Shown here one piece after another: positions 11,300 to 24,087 of a stretch of DNA of 64,000 nt (the first letter of the stretch is position 1; every line of letters starts with the position of its first letter). Origin of the DNA: Lactarius indigo (Eukaryota > Basidiomycota > Agaricomycetes > Russulales > Russulaceae); the NCBI GenBank assembly GCA_025766275.1, contig JAFKAC010000010.1, positions 310,001-374,000 of the forward strand, written 5' to 3'. Below the pieces are notes generated by a model. That model saw nothing but the letters and a program-made list of their open reading frames with translations, was not told where the DNA came from and made no database searches. The position numbers and the translations under genes are program-made.

Positions 11300-13290
11300 G
11301 TTCCCACCGCTTTTTTCTTTAATGAACAAAGGAGGTGATCTGCAGGATGGGAACTCCAAAGAAGACTACCAGCGCTTCAAATTTGTACGAACATGTGATT
11401 ACCACCCGAGTGCACGTGGTGCATGACTAATAGAGGGACAGTGACATTTTGGTTTTCTTTGTTTTCTTTTTACACTCTACTTTGTATCAGCGTGTAACGA
11501 CGCTCATGGGACGTTTACTTCGCCTTCAGTATTGGACAGGGTGGCGCGGACAGTATCAGTAGCATACTGTGCTACTGTCAGCACGATATACGGTAACGCC
11601 CAATTGTTCTGCGCCTGTCCAAATGTCGTGCGATCACGGGTCTAACACTAAACCGAATGGAGGTGTCCTTCAAGGCATCTCTCGGCGAGATAGGTCCTTA
11701 CAGTAGGTCTCAGGACTGTGCTTGGTAACATGATGGGAACTTGGCTAGTGGGAACGCTAAACCCGTCTGCCATAGTGCGGAACAAATGTACTCGGCTATA
11801 AGCAGCGAAATCTAGCCCGTACACCAGTAGAACTGTAGCAGACATTGACACCAGTGACAGAAACGAGCTCATGTTCTGGGCCAGGTACCAATACTGTAGC
11901 GCCGGAAGGGTGGGCACATGCAAGGGTTCATACAAGTGCGCTAGGATCCCAGTTTGTTTATTTTTTTTTTTCCAGGGAAGCAACGAATAGGGGTGTGGGA
12001 TCAAGCAGAATCGATTTGGGACAACGTTTGTGGAGTGGGAGAATCGTCTTTGCGGTGCTGGGGATCGACTGTATGCTCGTGGGCATTTGTCTTTTGGGGC
12101 CATGCTTGTGTATTTGCTTACATGAATGGGGATATTCGGTAAGAGCCTGGAACATCGCTACTTACCCTGAGATTCAAACAGATGCATGACCCACTCAGTC
12201 ATCTGGACAAGCGTGGCATGGCGCCTGTGAAGTTAAGGTATATTATGAATCCGGATTTCTTACTGTAACTTGAATGACTAATGAAAAGATCACTGGCAGT
12301 CTGGCGCCCGTCGGCGGTGGGCTTTTTGTCTCCAGATATTACAAGTCTTGGCATGCTAACCAGCGCGTTCCTACGTCTTTGCGCTTGGATAACCAGATTT
12401 TCGAATTATCGGTAGGTTACTCTTTGAGTGGCATCGCCTTTAGCACCTGGGGGGACATATTCTTACTCGTAACGTTGGCTTCGAGGGCACATCGCAAAGT
12501 TTCGGACTACCAGTACATAGATACAGCATGGGGTGGAAGTGCGTAAACGATTGACCAACTGAAGTTACCTGTATCTTACAGACCCCATCCTCGGGTGAGT
12601 TTGGACTCCCCCCATTCTGTTCCCAAAATTGAGACCGGGAACCTAGAACTCAACTCTGGAACTTCAAAATTGAAACCCGTGAAGGCCGAAATATTTTCCA
12701 GCCTTAGAGGGCGAGAGGTGGTCCGTTGAAACCAAATTTTGCGCTCCCAAATTTTGCGCTCCAAGCCCCATACTAGCTTGCATGGACCGAGGTATTGAAC
12801 TTTCTGCTCTACGTCGGTAAAGTTAGCGGGCCATTCCGGAACTTCTAGGAAGATAGAGCGAGCCGAACATATCGACTCGGGGCCCGCGGCCGTGGAACAA
12901 GCGAGGCAGGAGAAAGCTGTCGCTCTCCCGCCGACCGACGGCGGTGTGAAGGCATAGGCTTTTATACTCATCTGTCCTTGAGGCCCACGTGTGCTGGTTT
13001 CCGTTGAGGTGCGTCGCCCTATGTGCATATCTGGCCGTTAGACCTTCACAGGCGAGTGGACCCCGTCCTGTCTGTGGCTACAGCATCTTTCTTGGATGGC
13101 ACCTCAGTCATCCGCCCCTCCAAAGTTCGTCGGAGGTTTGCATTAATGCAATCGGTACGGTCACAATTGTGATCCAGTATTGGAGCCCATTGCAGTTTGT
13201 TGCCCAGCACTGCCTGCAACTGCTCCGACTAATAATTTAATGGTCCTCGGGAGTCTAGTGATTTGCGTCGTATCGGTGCTTATCTCAAGC
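11300..13290. repeat. Diverged ~2-kb dispersed repeat, copy 2
   Basis: Direct-orientation counterpart of the segment at about 6010-8115, with many small indels and point differences, so the duplication is old. Shared blocks include GCGATCACGGGTCTAACA (11629), the GGAAGGGTGGGCACATG block (11904) and GGGATCAAGCAGA with its flank (11998). The two copies bracket the chitin deacetylase gene and its minisatellite. No protein of a mobile element is encoded. Confidence 0.7.
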
Positions 13291-16200
13291 CTTGTGACAG
13301 AGGTGAGGTCGATTGTCGCATTTTATTCGCGAATGTGTTGAGCCATTTCATTTTCGAGGTGTGTTTACATTACTTCAAGGAGTCGTTTTTAGGATCACAG
13401 AGTGCTTGTATGCGCCAGTCATATCTTCGATCCCTACCCCTAGAGCCTTCTACTTGCGTTCCCATCCGTAGGTCACAGAGTGGTTTGTCGAGGTGTGTTT
13501 TTTTAATACCAACTGTCATTCTACATCTACTCGTGATGCCTGTGGGCCTTTTAGAAACCTTCTCTCGCTAGCTCTTGCATCTTGGGTGGCTCCGGGCGAG
13601 GCAGCGCAGGCTTCCTGATTCTCGTCAATTCCTTGCAGTCATAGTATTTGGGCCATCCATCGCAGCGTCGTTTTCCCCCGCGCGTGTCGACACGATCGCA
13701 GGTGACCGATGGGCGGTGGGGCTGGATATGGGTTCATTCATGATACGTATAGTGATTTCTGTGGCCGGCTAACGACTCAGACCTCTCGTGGGTGTTGTTC
13801 ATGTCCCCATCAACAATCATAATTTTCGTAAGGAGAACGGTGGCTGCAGCCTGCTACGACCGCGGGCGCGGTCCTGTCGAGTATACCGTGCGTTGGCAGG
13901 CGAGCGCGGACAATGAATAAACTCGGACACTTCTGACCAGTCTGACAACGGTTGATGTTTCACTGTCAGATAAGGTCCAGCAGTAGTACGAAATATAAAT
14001 GTGGACTATCTTCTTGGTGTTTGAATCCACGCGACTCCTGCAGCACGCGTTATCTTATACTTCTGCAATGTACTTCGTCCTGATTAGACGTGCGCCATCC
14101 ATCTTTACGCCACCCCCTCTACGGAAACACCGAAGCGAATGGGAAATGATGTTGGACTCCCTGGGCCGCTTGAGGCGCCACGGGAGCAGTAGTCTCTGCT
14201 GTGTCAGCTGTGATGTGGGCTGCAGACTGGGGGGGTAGCAATTCTGGTGGGGTCTAGTAGTGCGGTCCGACTACGATGAGGGTAATACACACCCTCCGGC
14301 ATTGTAGAATCAGCGATGCCGATCTTGGACCCCTCGCAGACATGACTTTCACGATACATGGGCGCACGGGCGCTATAGCCAACCACGCGATTATTCATCC
14401 ACGGTGTCCTGTTCGCTGACAATGTGGCTGAGTTTCATCACTAACTTGTTTACTGTGTTGGTCTGACTTCGCGTGGTGAATGACCGGAAGTTTCCGGGAG
14501 CCATCAAATGGTGCCAGTTCCACCGCTGTGATCGTGGTTGACCTTAGTGCCCCGTAAGAATCGGGCACGTCTATGTGTGAGTATATGGGATAACAAATCC
14601 ATCCAAACCTTATGTTGTCGGTGAGAGCCAGGCTGCGGTTCGCATAGAGTCAAGTCCCCAGTAATAATGACCGTCCTCAACACGTAGCTACGTGGTAAAG
14701 ACTGTCATTATCGCTAGGTAGTGACTACATAGCTTACAGTAGTTGTATCGGTTTTTTACCCCCTCGGGAGCATGCTGTAACGCCGTTTTGTGTAGTTCGG
14801 CTCCAGGGTGGGTCTAAGGCCAGGTACACTGTGCGCCAACCCCAAAGACACGCATCACTTGGAGTGGTGGTCTCCATTGTACTGTAATATGATACAGTGA
14901 GTTTTTTCTCGCTGCGATCGGATTCTACAATCTGAAAATGGGAATATTAAGCAGACGAAAAAGTCACTTGCAGTGGAGCGTTTTATGACAGCATTTGCTG
15001 ATTCGTTTCAGATAGCCTGCCTAGTTGCTATACCGAACCCTCCTTACGGAATCTGCATTCCTGATGAGAGTTAGCCTGAATGCATTATGAACTCGGGTAG
15101 TCGAACTTCGGTATCTGGGGGGGGAATCGTCGGATATAAAGTCCGTGGTGGAGAGTAAGCACTACCCTGTATCTGGCTCTGAGGCCTGAGGTGTCGGCCA
15201 AGGTTGCAAAGAAAGCCCTGTCGCGACTCAGGGGTTGTTGCAAAACTTGTGCCATACGGTGATGAATCCCGGCCAAAAGATACTATGATATCGATAATAG
15301 ATGGTGCAGCACATAAACAAAACAAACCAAAATACAACACAGAGCAAAGCGGAACTGAGCGACCAATCAAGATACTGATATCTGGATCGGATCCGCGTAC
15401 CTGATCATGACAAGACCTGATATGGACGCCATTATGATGAGAGAATGACAAGGAGAATACCGAGACAAAAAGAGATTGAGACCACATGGCCCAACGACAG
15501 CACCGAGAGTGCCTAGGAAAAAATTACATAACCCCCGTTATGAATGCGGAGGCGCGGACACTCATCTCTGTTCGCTCATCGAGCGCTCATCCTCGTAATG
15601 TGTGTGCGTGTGGGGGGGGGGGGAATTCCCTTCGCAGACGCATTCTCCGTCCAATCTAAGAGCAGCGTTCAGTGTTGATGCCAGCGTAGGTGTTCGGTAG
15701 CCCAATGTCGCTGGCGGCTGCTCCGAGTCAGGCCGATGATGCTCGCTGCGCGCATCGCCGCGTCGTTGTTGTTCATCTCCAAATTTGCAACGAAGGTGAC
15801 TCTGAGGCGGACTGTCATAGTATTTTCATCATGAAACTTGGAGCCCATTCACCTTTTTCGAAGCCATGTTTTTGGTGTCACTGGCGGATGTTCGTATACA
15901 CCCTTTTGTCGTCTACAAGTGGGTGTCTCATTACTGTTAGAAAGGGGCACCAACAATTCTTTTCTCGTTTATCAACGCTTCAGTCACGCGATGTCCTTTC
16001 TCTTCTAGCTGGCCCGCTTACTAGCTTCTCCTTCTTCAATAACTTCCCGCGGCCGAGTGCCTTGGAGTCTGCTGGTCTATGTGCATACTCGTCGTGCTCG
16101 TCTACATTCGCGTGGCTGATGCTCGAAACGTTCAAACTACTACACGTGCCCGTAGCACTACTAACCCCCAGACCGGCTCTCGCCCCATCCGTGTTGAATG

Positions 16201-18846
16201 GCCGCCATACGAGTTCTTCGTTTGAACATTGTCCATCTGTATTCCGCTCTTGTAGCTGATGTCCACGTTGCGTACTACCCATCATGAGGAGAGCCTCTGG
16301 TACGCGCGCGACACAACACATATACAAGCGACATCCCCACCAGCCACTTGTCATCACGACGCTTCTCACCCTAACACTGCCCAGGTTTTCACCGTACTGT
16401 AATAGTCCGACGCTTTGCCCTTTCATGACGTCCCGCAGGTTAGTATTCACTCTCTCCTTTGCAATGTCACTCCTTGCGAACCATCAACTTACTTCTGCAC
16501 CTGGTCCAACTCTCTGCATCTCCACTGTGGTCTCTAGACCTTGTGTCAGCGCCCGGTCACCTCTCGCAGATCCTGTCGTTCTCTGCCCTATTGTTGTTTT
16601 GTCTACGTCTTTCCCTAGACACAGCACCATCAAAGTGTAAGGGGGACCCTTGGTATATGCACGAAAATACCTACACTGCCACGCCAGTCGCCAACCACAA
16701 CACCTCATCATCCGCACACATCGTGACGTCGCTTCACGTGCGACAGGCCTCGAGGCAGCCTAATAAGCCTTGAGGTTCCTCATAGATTGGAAATAGCGGA
16801 CATTTACCGTATATAAGGACTTCATCACCTCCCCTTGAAAATGAAAAAATTTCTGCCTGCCAGGCTCTGTGCTAAGGGCTCTATATTATCTTCCCAATTC
16901 GAGCTTGAACTCGACGGCGACGCCCCGCCCGAAACGGTCGCTGACATATCAACGACTTCGCTCAAACTGACACTTTGCATCTTCGCCACAGAAGCATCTA
17001 TTATCCTGCGTCGTCGTATTCCCGCTCATGCCCGTCTCCCTTAGCTATTTGTGGACTTGCGGGACTATCTAGTAGCGTTGGCAATCTTTCTAGTTCGCCA
17101 GCCCCGGCTTTGCGCGTTTTTTTTTGCGTCTCGGAGCCCAACTACACATGACCATTTCTTAAGGGTGGTGCCATAACCTCGGGGCGTCACTGTCACATGC
17201 CCACCGCTACCACATTTCCGCTCTCATCTGCATCGTAACATATTGCGTATACGCAGAGCGGGGCTGCGTGACTTGTTGTATGTCCATTGACAGGCACTAA
17301 CAAGCATTTACAGCCACAGAACGTGCTAGTTATATGGTAACTGTTTCTCTTTAACGGCTTGGTAATAACTCGATACTGTGGATTCGTGTTCTTCTGTGAT
17401 CAGCATAAACAGCGCGGCGGCCATTTGTCCACATGAATCGATGGTGCGATCTGCGACGACCGTGGTCCTTCATTTTGTTTTTCACCGGGAATACATTAGT
17501 TGCTGCGATTGCGGGTGGGGCCCTTGTCATCTGTGCTATGTATAGCAGTACCGTACTTAGTTCGACATGACCAGCTCGCTGTTAGAGGAGGCAAATTGAG
17601 CCGACCAAGGTGTTCTATTACAGTGCCGGCTCATTACGTCAAGTGGTGCAGGAGAAATGTACTAAATAGGCTATATTGATTTTGTTGGACGGTAGCGGCA
17701 ATTTTCGAGCCCCGTACCGGACAGAAGCAAGGAGGACGGACTCGAAGAACTTTGAGGAAATCGAGTTTCAGCTTTATCGTGCTCATTCACGGCGTCTATG
17801 TAGAGGACGATGGTGAGGGGCTCTGTTGGGCGTTATCGGCTTATCGCTAAAGATCAAACAAATTTCAAAGATGCCCGACGCGAGAGGCGCTATCACCGAG
17901 TCAACCCTACTATCCCAAGTGAGCACTAGCGCGATTCAAACCCGCCCATGCAATTTTTATTATAAAGTGCCGCCACCACATGGAGTACATACAGTACGCC
18001 CAGGACGGACAGTATTCTGTGAAGTTGTCCCACCAAAGTGGTAGGAAGGGGACAGAAATGCTTGGAAGTTGTCGTACTGACACAATCCCCGTGCGAAACA
18101 AACGCGAAGACAAGGTGGGGCGCCGCATCGGGAAGGCTGAGAGGTGGTAAGGCAACTCGTACACCATTGTCAGGTCCTTCCTCCCAGTCGTGCGCGGATC
18201 GTCTAGATAGAGAGATTGACTTTGGGTGCAGATCGAACGCGTGCAGCGGGGGAAGAGAAGTATTCGCCGAAGCAAACTTTTGCTATACGCTCGTTCTCCT
18301 TTACCTGATTCGGTCGAGAGTTTCGCTCATCAGAACCATGACGCCAGAACTCGGAATATCGAACATCAAACAAACTTGGGCGCAGAGGATGATCATCACA
18401 TTCTATGATGAGCGATATGATGAGCTGCGCAAGGTGTACTGCAAACGCGGTGTGCTTTGGGTTGGTGCAGAGATATACCATATTTTAGTGACGTCGGACC
18501 AGTCTGCGGAATAATCTCGGGCCCGGGTACAGTCGACGCATTGGCGGTACGGACGGCACGACCGCCCGCAAGTGAGATAGAGTGGAGAAATTGAGTGACG
18601 CGCCGGGGAGTGGTTGCTAAGGAGCGCTCGAAGTGCAAGATGTCAAAAGGTGGAAGGACAGAGAATCAAAGCAGTGTTGTGCTGTGGGTTGGTAACGGCC
18701 CCCTGCAAACGAACCTAGTCTGAATCGCAAGTGAGAGGTTCAGAGGACAGACCCGGGTATTGCCGCCCAAGGCCAAGGCACGGTTGTCACCACGCTTGCA
18801 CCTCTTCGTCTCTTTTTGCTCTCCACCGCCGTTGGGCCCCTCTCCC
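13291..18846. other. Gene desert
   Basis: About 5.5 kb in which both strands give only short, mutually overlapping frames. The longest (15690-16259) has no recognisable domain and is mirrored by an equally long antisense frame. Composition is closer to random than in the flanking genes. A 13-nt G run lies near 15613-15625. It may be heavily eroded transposon or duplicated DNA, but I could not identify a parent element. Confidence 0.45.
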
Positions 18847-21800
18847 ATGCCCAGTTTATTTTCGAGAGCCCGTACCACCTCCACCAACCACAAGTCCCTC
18901 AGGCCTCAGATCGATTCCTCTGATGAGTTTGGCCGCGTTACCAGTCGTGGTTCCGCAAGGGGCACTGCCACCGTCCCTGGAAAGAAGGACAAGAACCCCG
19001 AAAAGACTCGTATCCGCACACTGAGCTCCCCCAAAGCCAGACCACCTGGCGCAGTCGTCAGTGAAGAAGAGCCAGTCATCCCAGACGGCAGTTTTTTCCC
19101 TCTCAACCTCGAACCACCCCCTCCCGACCTTGCCAGTCCATCAGACCCAGAACGCGGTGCGTGCCATCTCTCTTCATCATTCCTCCATAGGCGCCGTCGT
19201 GCTTGCCGCCCACTGTGATCCTGACGTTTTCTCCCTTGCGATCGTCCACAAATGCTGTGCTCACACGAGTCGCGTGTCGCCCATGCATATCCAACTCACA
19301 TCCCCTGACCCTCGAACTGACAACATACCTTACTGACCATGACGATCACAGGTCCCCGCGAGCGTGAGCAGGACTACGGTTACCTCTCCTATCATCGTCA
19401 TGTCGTGCTTGGGCTCGAAGAGGTTGACCGCCTCGTCCGCATCATCACCGAGGAACTCCGTACTCGAGGACTTACCACGCCCTTCCTCTTCTCCAGCCTC
19501 GCCCTCGACGTCAACTCCTCCGGCGTCCGCAGACTTGTCCAAGCTTTCCTTCGAACCTGCGTAGCCTTCCCCGCGCTGGACGCAGAGCGCACATGGCGCG
19601 ATGAGGCCCGCTTTGCAGCCCCTCCAGAGCTCGCCATGTTTTTGCGTTGGGGTCTCGCCCGAATATTGCGTGTCTCTGGAGGTCACGCCGTCCGCGGCCT
19701 CATCTCTTGGGACATGTACGTTGACTGGAGCGAAGCCGAACTTGGTAAGCCATATCGGCTCCATGTGGCTTCCTTCAATGTTAATTCTCCATTTTAGCTC
19801 AAGACTATCCCACAACCCATTTCAAGGCACTCATCGCACAGCTGGAGCAGCCCCTCCAGGCGATCATCGTCAACGTTCTCTCTCTCTTGGCTCGCCTAAC
19901 AGCGCATTCTTCATCCTCGGGCCATACTCCCCCCACACTTTCTCCACTCTTCGGACCTCTAATCTTTGGTCTTGGTCCTGCTGCCCTACCCTTCCACCAT
20001 ACATACCTCCAATACCTCCGTGCCACCAATGCAATGGAACACGTGCTACTTTCCTTTGTTCGTTGGCAAGACGCACCTAGCAACGAGTCTTCCGGTTCGT
20101 TTGGGGGTGGGCCTGGTAGTGCTTCCTCCCTCGGGGTGCCTACACGCCTGAAAGATTGGATCCGCGGTTATCCGGCTATGCTCCCAGATCCGGCTACTCG
20201 CTCAAGGAGCCAGGACAGGCTCCAACCGCGCCGCGGTGCCCGCACTGTACGGGTTGTCAGTGTGAGGCGGAACGTCCGGATGTATACACCTGATCTCATC
20301 AAGAGCGCCGCAAGCTGGGCGTCGCGCCCTGCAGGTGTGACAGGGCACTCCCCAAACGTGTTCGCTCAGTCCCGTGATTGGGAAAGAGTTGCGCCACCTA
20401 CGCTCAGGTTGACCCCCCGCTACGCGGACAGTTTCAAGAAGCGCATGGATTTACCGCCTAATTTCCACCCACACACCGGCGTTGCATCATCCAATGCATC
20501 AATCGCTTCTTCTGCTACCGTGTCATCGGTCGGGGATAGCCCGACCGATTACTTTGGTCTCGGCAAACCAGCCCTGGCTGGCGAAGAGCGATTCCGAAAC
20601 CTCACAGATCTCAAGTGGGGTGAATTCGAAGCGATGGGCTTTGGGGGTTTGGACCCGGCGGAAAAGAAACTCCAGTTTGACCTCACCGAAAGTGCGCGGA
20701 CGGTACGTTGATTTCATTTTAAAGAGGCGTGCGGTAATAACGGTAATGCTGAAACCACACCTGTGTCGCAGTCCCGAGCCGCAAAGCGAGCGACATTGAC
20801 CTGGACAGATTTCTCGTCCAGTGGCTTCTCACGCACAGATGCGCCACTCAGCGCGACGCTCCAGTTTAGTTCTCCTCTCGTAAACTCGATATCGTCTTGG
20901 CCGGAGCAACAGGCCGATATCACCCGCAAATTGAAGAAGACGCAGAAATCTCTCCCCCCCTTTGGGTGGGACACAGAACCTGTGATGGGTACCGAGGCTG
21001 TCATTGAGGAGTCATTCGTTGATGTCTTCTGTGATCTCGTTTACGGCGGGGGATGGATGGACATAGAGCGGGAAGAAGTCGACCGGGAATGCAATTGGTC
21101 CCTGGTGAGTATTGATAGTCAGGGGGACGTTTGGCCACCGCCGCCCTAATCATCTTTCACCCTCCACAGATCGAATTCAAGTCTCTTCCAATCGCGAGGT
21201 CCACTGTTTCCGGCGGTGCGGACCCACGTACATCCACGACTGTCTTCCTCTTTGAGGAGTTTGTGCCGCTCGAATACCGTCAACAGCTCTCCGCGGGTGT
21301 CCAGAACAAACGAACGCTGGCCTCATTTTTCTCGCCGGGGAAGACCAAGCAGTGGAAACAGGCCACTACGCTCAATGGGCGTCCCTATGTCGTTGGTCAC
21401 GTGCCCAGGGGCCTGAATTCCCGCGAAGTCGAATTCGAGGGTCTCCTTCGCGGCAACCAAAGTTCTACGAAAATTATCTCGCTGGGTCGCGATGGGCCTG
21501 TGAAGCGAGACGTGACCCACTCCGATGCTGTGTCCCCCCGGTCTCAGGCTTCGACGGTTCCCCCACCATCCGCCCTGTTGACCCCCGTAGCGAACCGTAC
21601 TCCTCGCCCGGAGGATATCTCTCCTCCCCTGTTCGTGGCCCAACGGGAAGCTGCGACTCTTCGCCCAAGCACCCCGACTACACCAGTTGGTAGTGCCACC
21701 AAGCGGCGCTTTCGGTTACCTAGTACGCTCACGCCCAACTCGCGCACGTCCGGCTTGACCCCCTCTGTGGCAGAAGACATCGACTTTGAGACGCGGCTCG

Positions 21801-22939
21801 CGAGCTACAGCGACGACGAGCTGAACAGCCTCAACACGAACATGCGCAAGCTGTCAAAACACGAACGCCGCCGCTCCAAGGACGACGCCTGGGTGGACAT
21901 CCTGGTCGCGAGCCACGAGCGCCGCGCCACCAAACAGGACGCCGAGATCCGCCGTCCAGGCGGCCCGCGATCGCGCAACGTAGTCGTTCGTCCGGACCCA
22001 GAAGTCGCGAGCCAGGAAGTCGCGCAGGTGCTCGCGGGCGTCCGTGGACCCTCGCCCCTCTTCGAGGGAGATAGCGAGGCCGACATTGAGCCGATGAAAG
22101 TCCCCCATCGCTCCAAGATGAACAACCGTGGCACGACGCCGCTTGACGACAGTTACGAGCCCACGATCCCTGAGAGCGAGGGGCAGACGGAGGCGGACGA
22201 GGAGCCCGAGGAAGAAATTGTTCTTCACCCATCGCAGCAGTCGCGACGGCTGGGCTACTTTGACCTGCACCCCGAGCGCCGACCTCTGCACCACCAGAGC
22301 CAAGACGAAGAACCCCTCCACGAACTGCACATCCGCGCTCCCGTCGACAACGTAGTCGAGCCTCCGCGCCGGAGCGACGTCACGGAGAGCGTGTATTCGT
22401 CCTCTGGCAGCACGCCCCCCGCCTCGCCCAAAGTCGCTGCCATCCCCGATCTGCGCATTGCCACCGCCACCACTGCCTCCCAGTCACCACTACCGCCACC
22501 ACCACAGCCGCAGTCCACTCCGAGCCCGCAGACCCCGACCTACCAATCCCCGAAGGACCTGCAGCGCCAGCAGGAAGTGCGCGACCGGCTATCCGGGAAG
22601 CCCGGGCCGAAGGCGGGAGCGCTAATAGAGATGTATAGGGAGCGGGAACGCCAAGCGGCAGGTGGGGCTGGCAGCAGCAGCAGCAGCAGCACATCTCCCG
22701 GCAAAATTGGTTCGCTGAAATCGTCGCAGGTGGCAAAGGAGGAGGCGACGTTACCGGCGACGCCTGAGCCTGAAGTTGAGCCGGAGCTTGAGCCTCTGTC
22801 GCCTGCGCCAGAGATGGCAGAGCTTATGGAGCCGCCGCCGAGTCTGGATCTTGATCTTGATCAGGGGCGGAGCAGCCCGTATCGGTATGTGCATGGTGCG
22901 CCGCTGCATAATGTTGTTGAGGAAGAAGAGGAGGACTGA
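18847..22939 (+). CDS. Msb1/Mug8-domain (DUF1708, RhoGAP-like fold) cell-polarity protein
   Basis: Five exons join in frame: 18847-19156, 19352-19744, 19798-20702, 20772-21104 and 21170-22939, about 1236 residues. The N-terminal ~100 residues are basic and low complexity. The Msb1/Mug8-like domain spans roughly residues 105-345: YGYLSYHRHVVLGLEEVDRL, then RGLTTPFLFSSLALD, an ELAMFLRWGLARI helix, and a SPLFGPLIFGLG segment that resembles the end of RhoGAP-like folds. A second conserved block follows (EERFRNLTDLKWGEFEAMGF, then DLTWTDFSS-like strands). The last ~550 residues are disordered, rich in Pro, Ser and Glu, with a polyserine run coded by an AGC microsatellite. Yeast Msb1 acts with Cdc42/Rho in bud growth; here a role in polarised growth is inferred. 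An in-frame ATG at 18760 would add 29 residues, but MPSLFSRARTT looks the better start. The family call is from memory of domain shape. Confidence 0.65.
22669..22692 (+). repeat. AGC/CAG microsatellite coding polyserine
   Basis: A short pure run of CAG/AGC triplets inside the last exon of the Msb1/Mug8-like gene codes for consecutive serines. It sits in the disordered tail and is likely length-variable between strains. Confidence 0.85.
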
Positions 22940-24087
22940 GGTCGATCGATTGAAGTGAAAGTTTTTCCCGTCTCTGCCCCCTCTGCATCTAGTTTTTTTT
23001 TTTTTTTTGTGAAGGTCGGCCATCTCGTCCTCTCTCTCCCTCCCTCTTTTACTTCTTTTTCTTTTTACCCATGGCGTTTTTTTCCGTTATTAGTTTAGTT
23101 TGCTCCCACTCTCGTTGCCCTACCCCACCCCCATGGAACCATGTTAATTTCTCTGGTCATCGATACCTATCTGCCTATCCCTACGCTCCCTTTGAGCTTG
23201 ACATTTTTTCTTTACAAGCAGCCATGCACGCCAGCGCGTGAAATTATAGCCAACGTCGTTACACGTTAAAACGCTAAAGCCAGACAGTCGTTTTTTCTTC
23301 TTTCTCAACCTTCCTTCTCTATGCTTGCCACTTTCTGATTTGCAATTTTTCGCATTTTAACTTAAAAGTCAATCGAATCACTGGTACCCCCATCAGACTG
23401 ATAGTAGTGCATCAAAAGACGATGGATGTCTTGGTTGTGGGCGTGGGTTAACTCCACACACTAACGTTACTAGGACCTTAGTACTGTACGAGCTGGGAAA
23501 GCCACGAGAACACCACTGCATCCGTGATATATTCTAGCTAATTTTGGATAATTTTGGCTTTTTGCCGCTTAGGGTGGTCCAGATGTGGCCCAAATTAGGG
23601 ACCTCATTGGTGGATTCTGTACCTGGCATCCGAAATTGGGTGGACTATACTTGGGCGCAAAAAAATCCCAACAATTCCGGAAAATCGACCAATTACAGGT
23701 TTCGATCGTGTGAACCGTTGATAGCTGCAATAACGGCCTGTTTATCAGCTTTGATGTGATGCCTGAAAGGAGTTCTAGGACGGGTTCCTAAAAATACCCC
23801 GGAGTGGATCGGCAAACCCATACACTGCAGGCTCCTTGGCAGCTTGAATGGGAGGAACACCTGGCGCGCACGCCGCACACATGCAACTTTCATCAGACCG
23901 GGGATTAGTGCCGGAGATTTCTCTACATCTTATCAACACGTGACTTTTAGTGGAGTGTGGTATCACGTGCATCTTCATAAAATGACTGCCAGCGAACCGC
24001 TCACAGTTCAGTTCCTTCCTACGGCGGTTGTTAGAAGCTCGCCTTTTACATTTTCTATTCCAAAAAAAAACACCCGCTAGACGCGAA
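22940..24087. other. Msb1-like 3' flank and cyclophilin upstream region
   Basis: About 1.15 kb with a T-tract at 22991-23008 and pyrimidine-rich stretches that fit a 3' UTR, then sequence with no supported coding frame. The frames at 23544-23759 and 23775-24167 show no known domain. The right end must hold the cyclophilin promoter. Confidence 0.45.

Noticed and set aside
15690..16450. Plus-strand ORF of 189 residues and antisense ORF of 156 residues in the gene desert
   Set aside because: No recognisable motif; mutual shadows in a region without other gene signals.
18760..18846. 29-codon N-terminal extension of the Msb1/Mug8-like gene
   Set aside because: Reads as pyrimidine-rich leader sequence; the downstream ATG gives the more family-like start.
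22040..22940. Several long antisense ORFs across the Msb1-like last exon
   Set aside because: Shadows of a GC-rich, low-complexity coding region.
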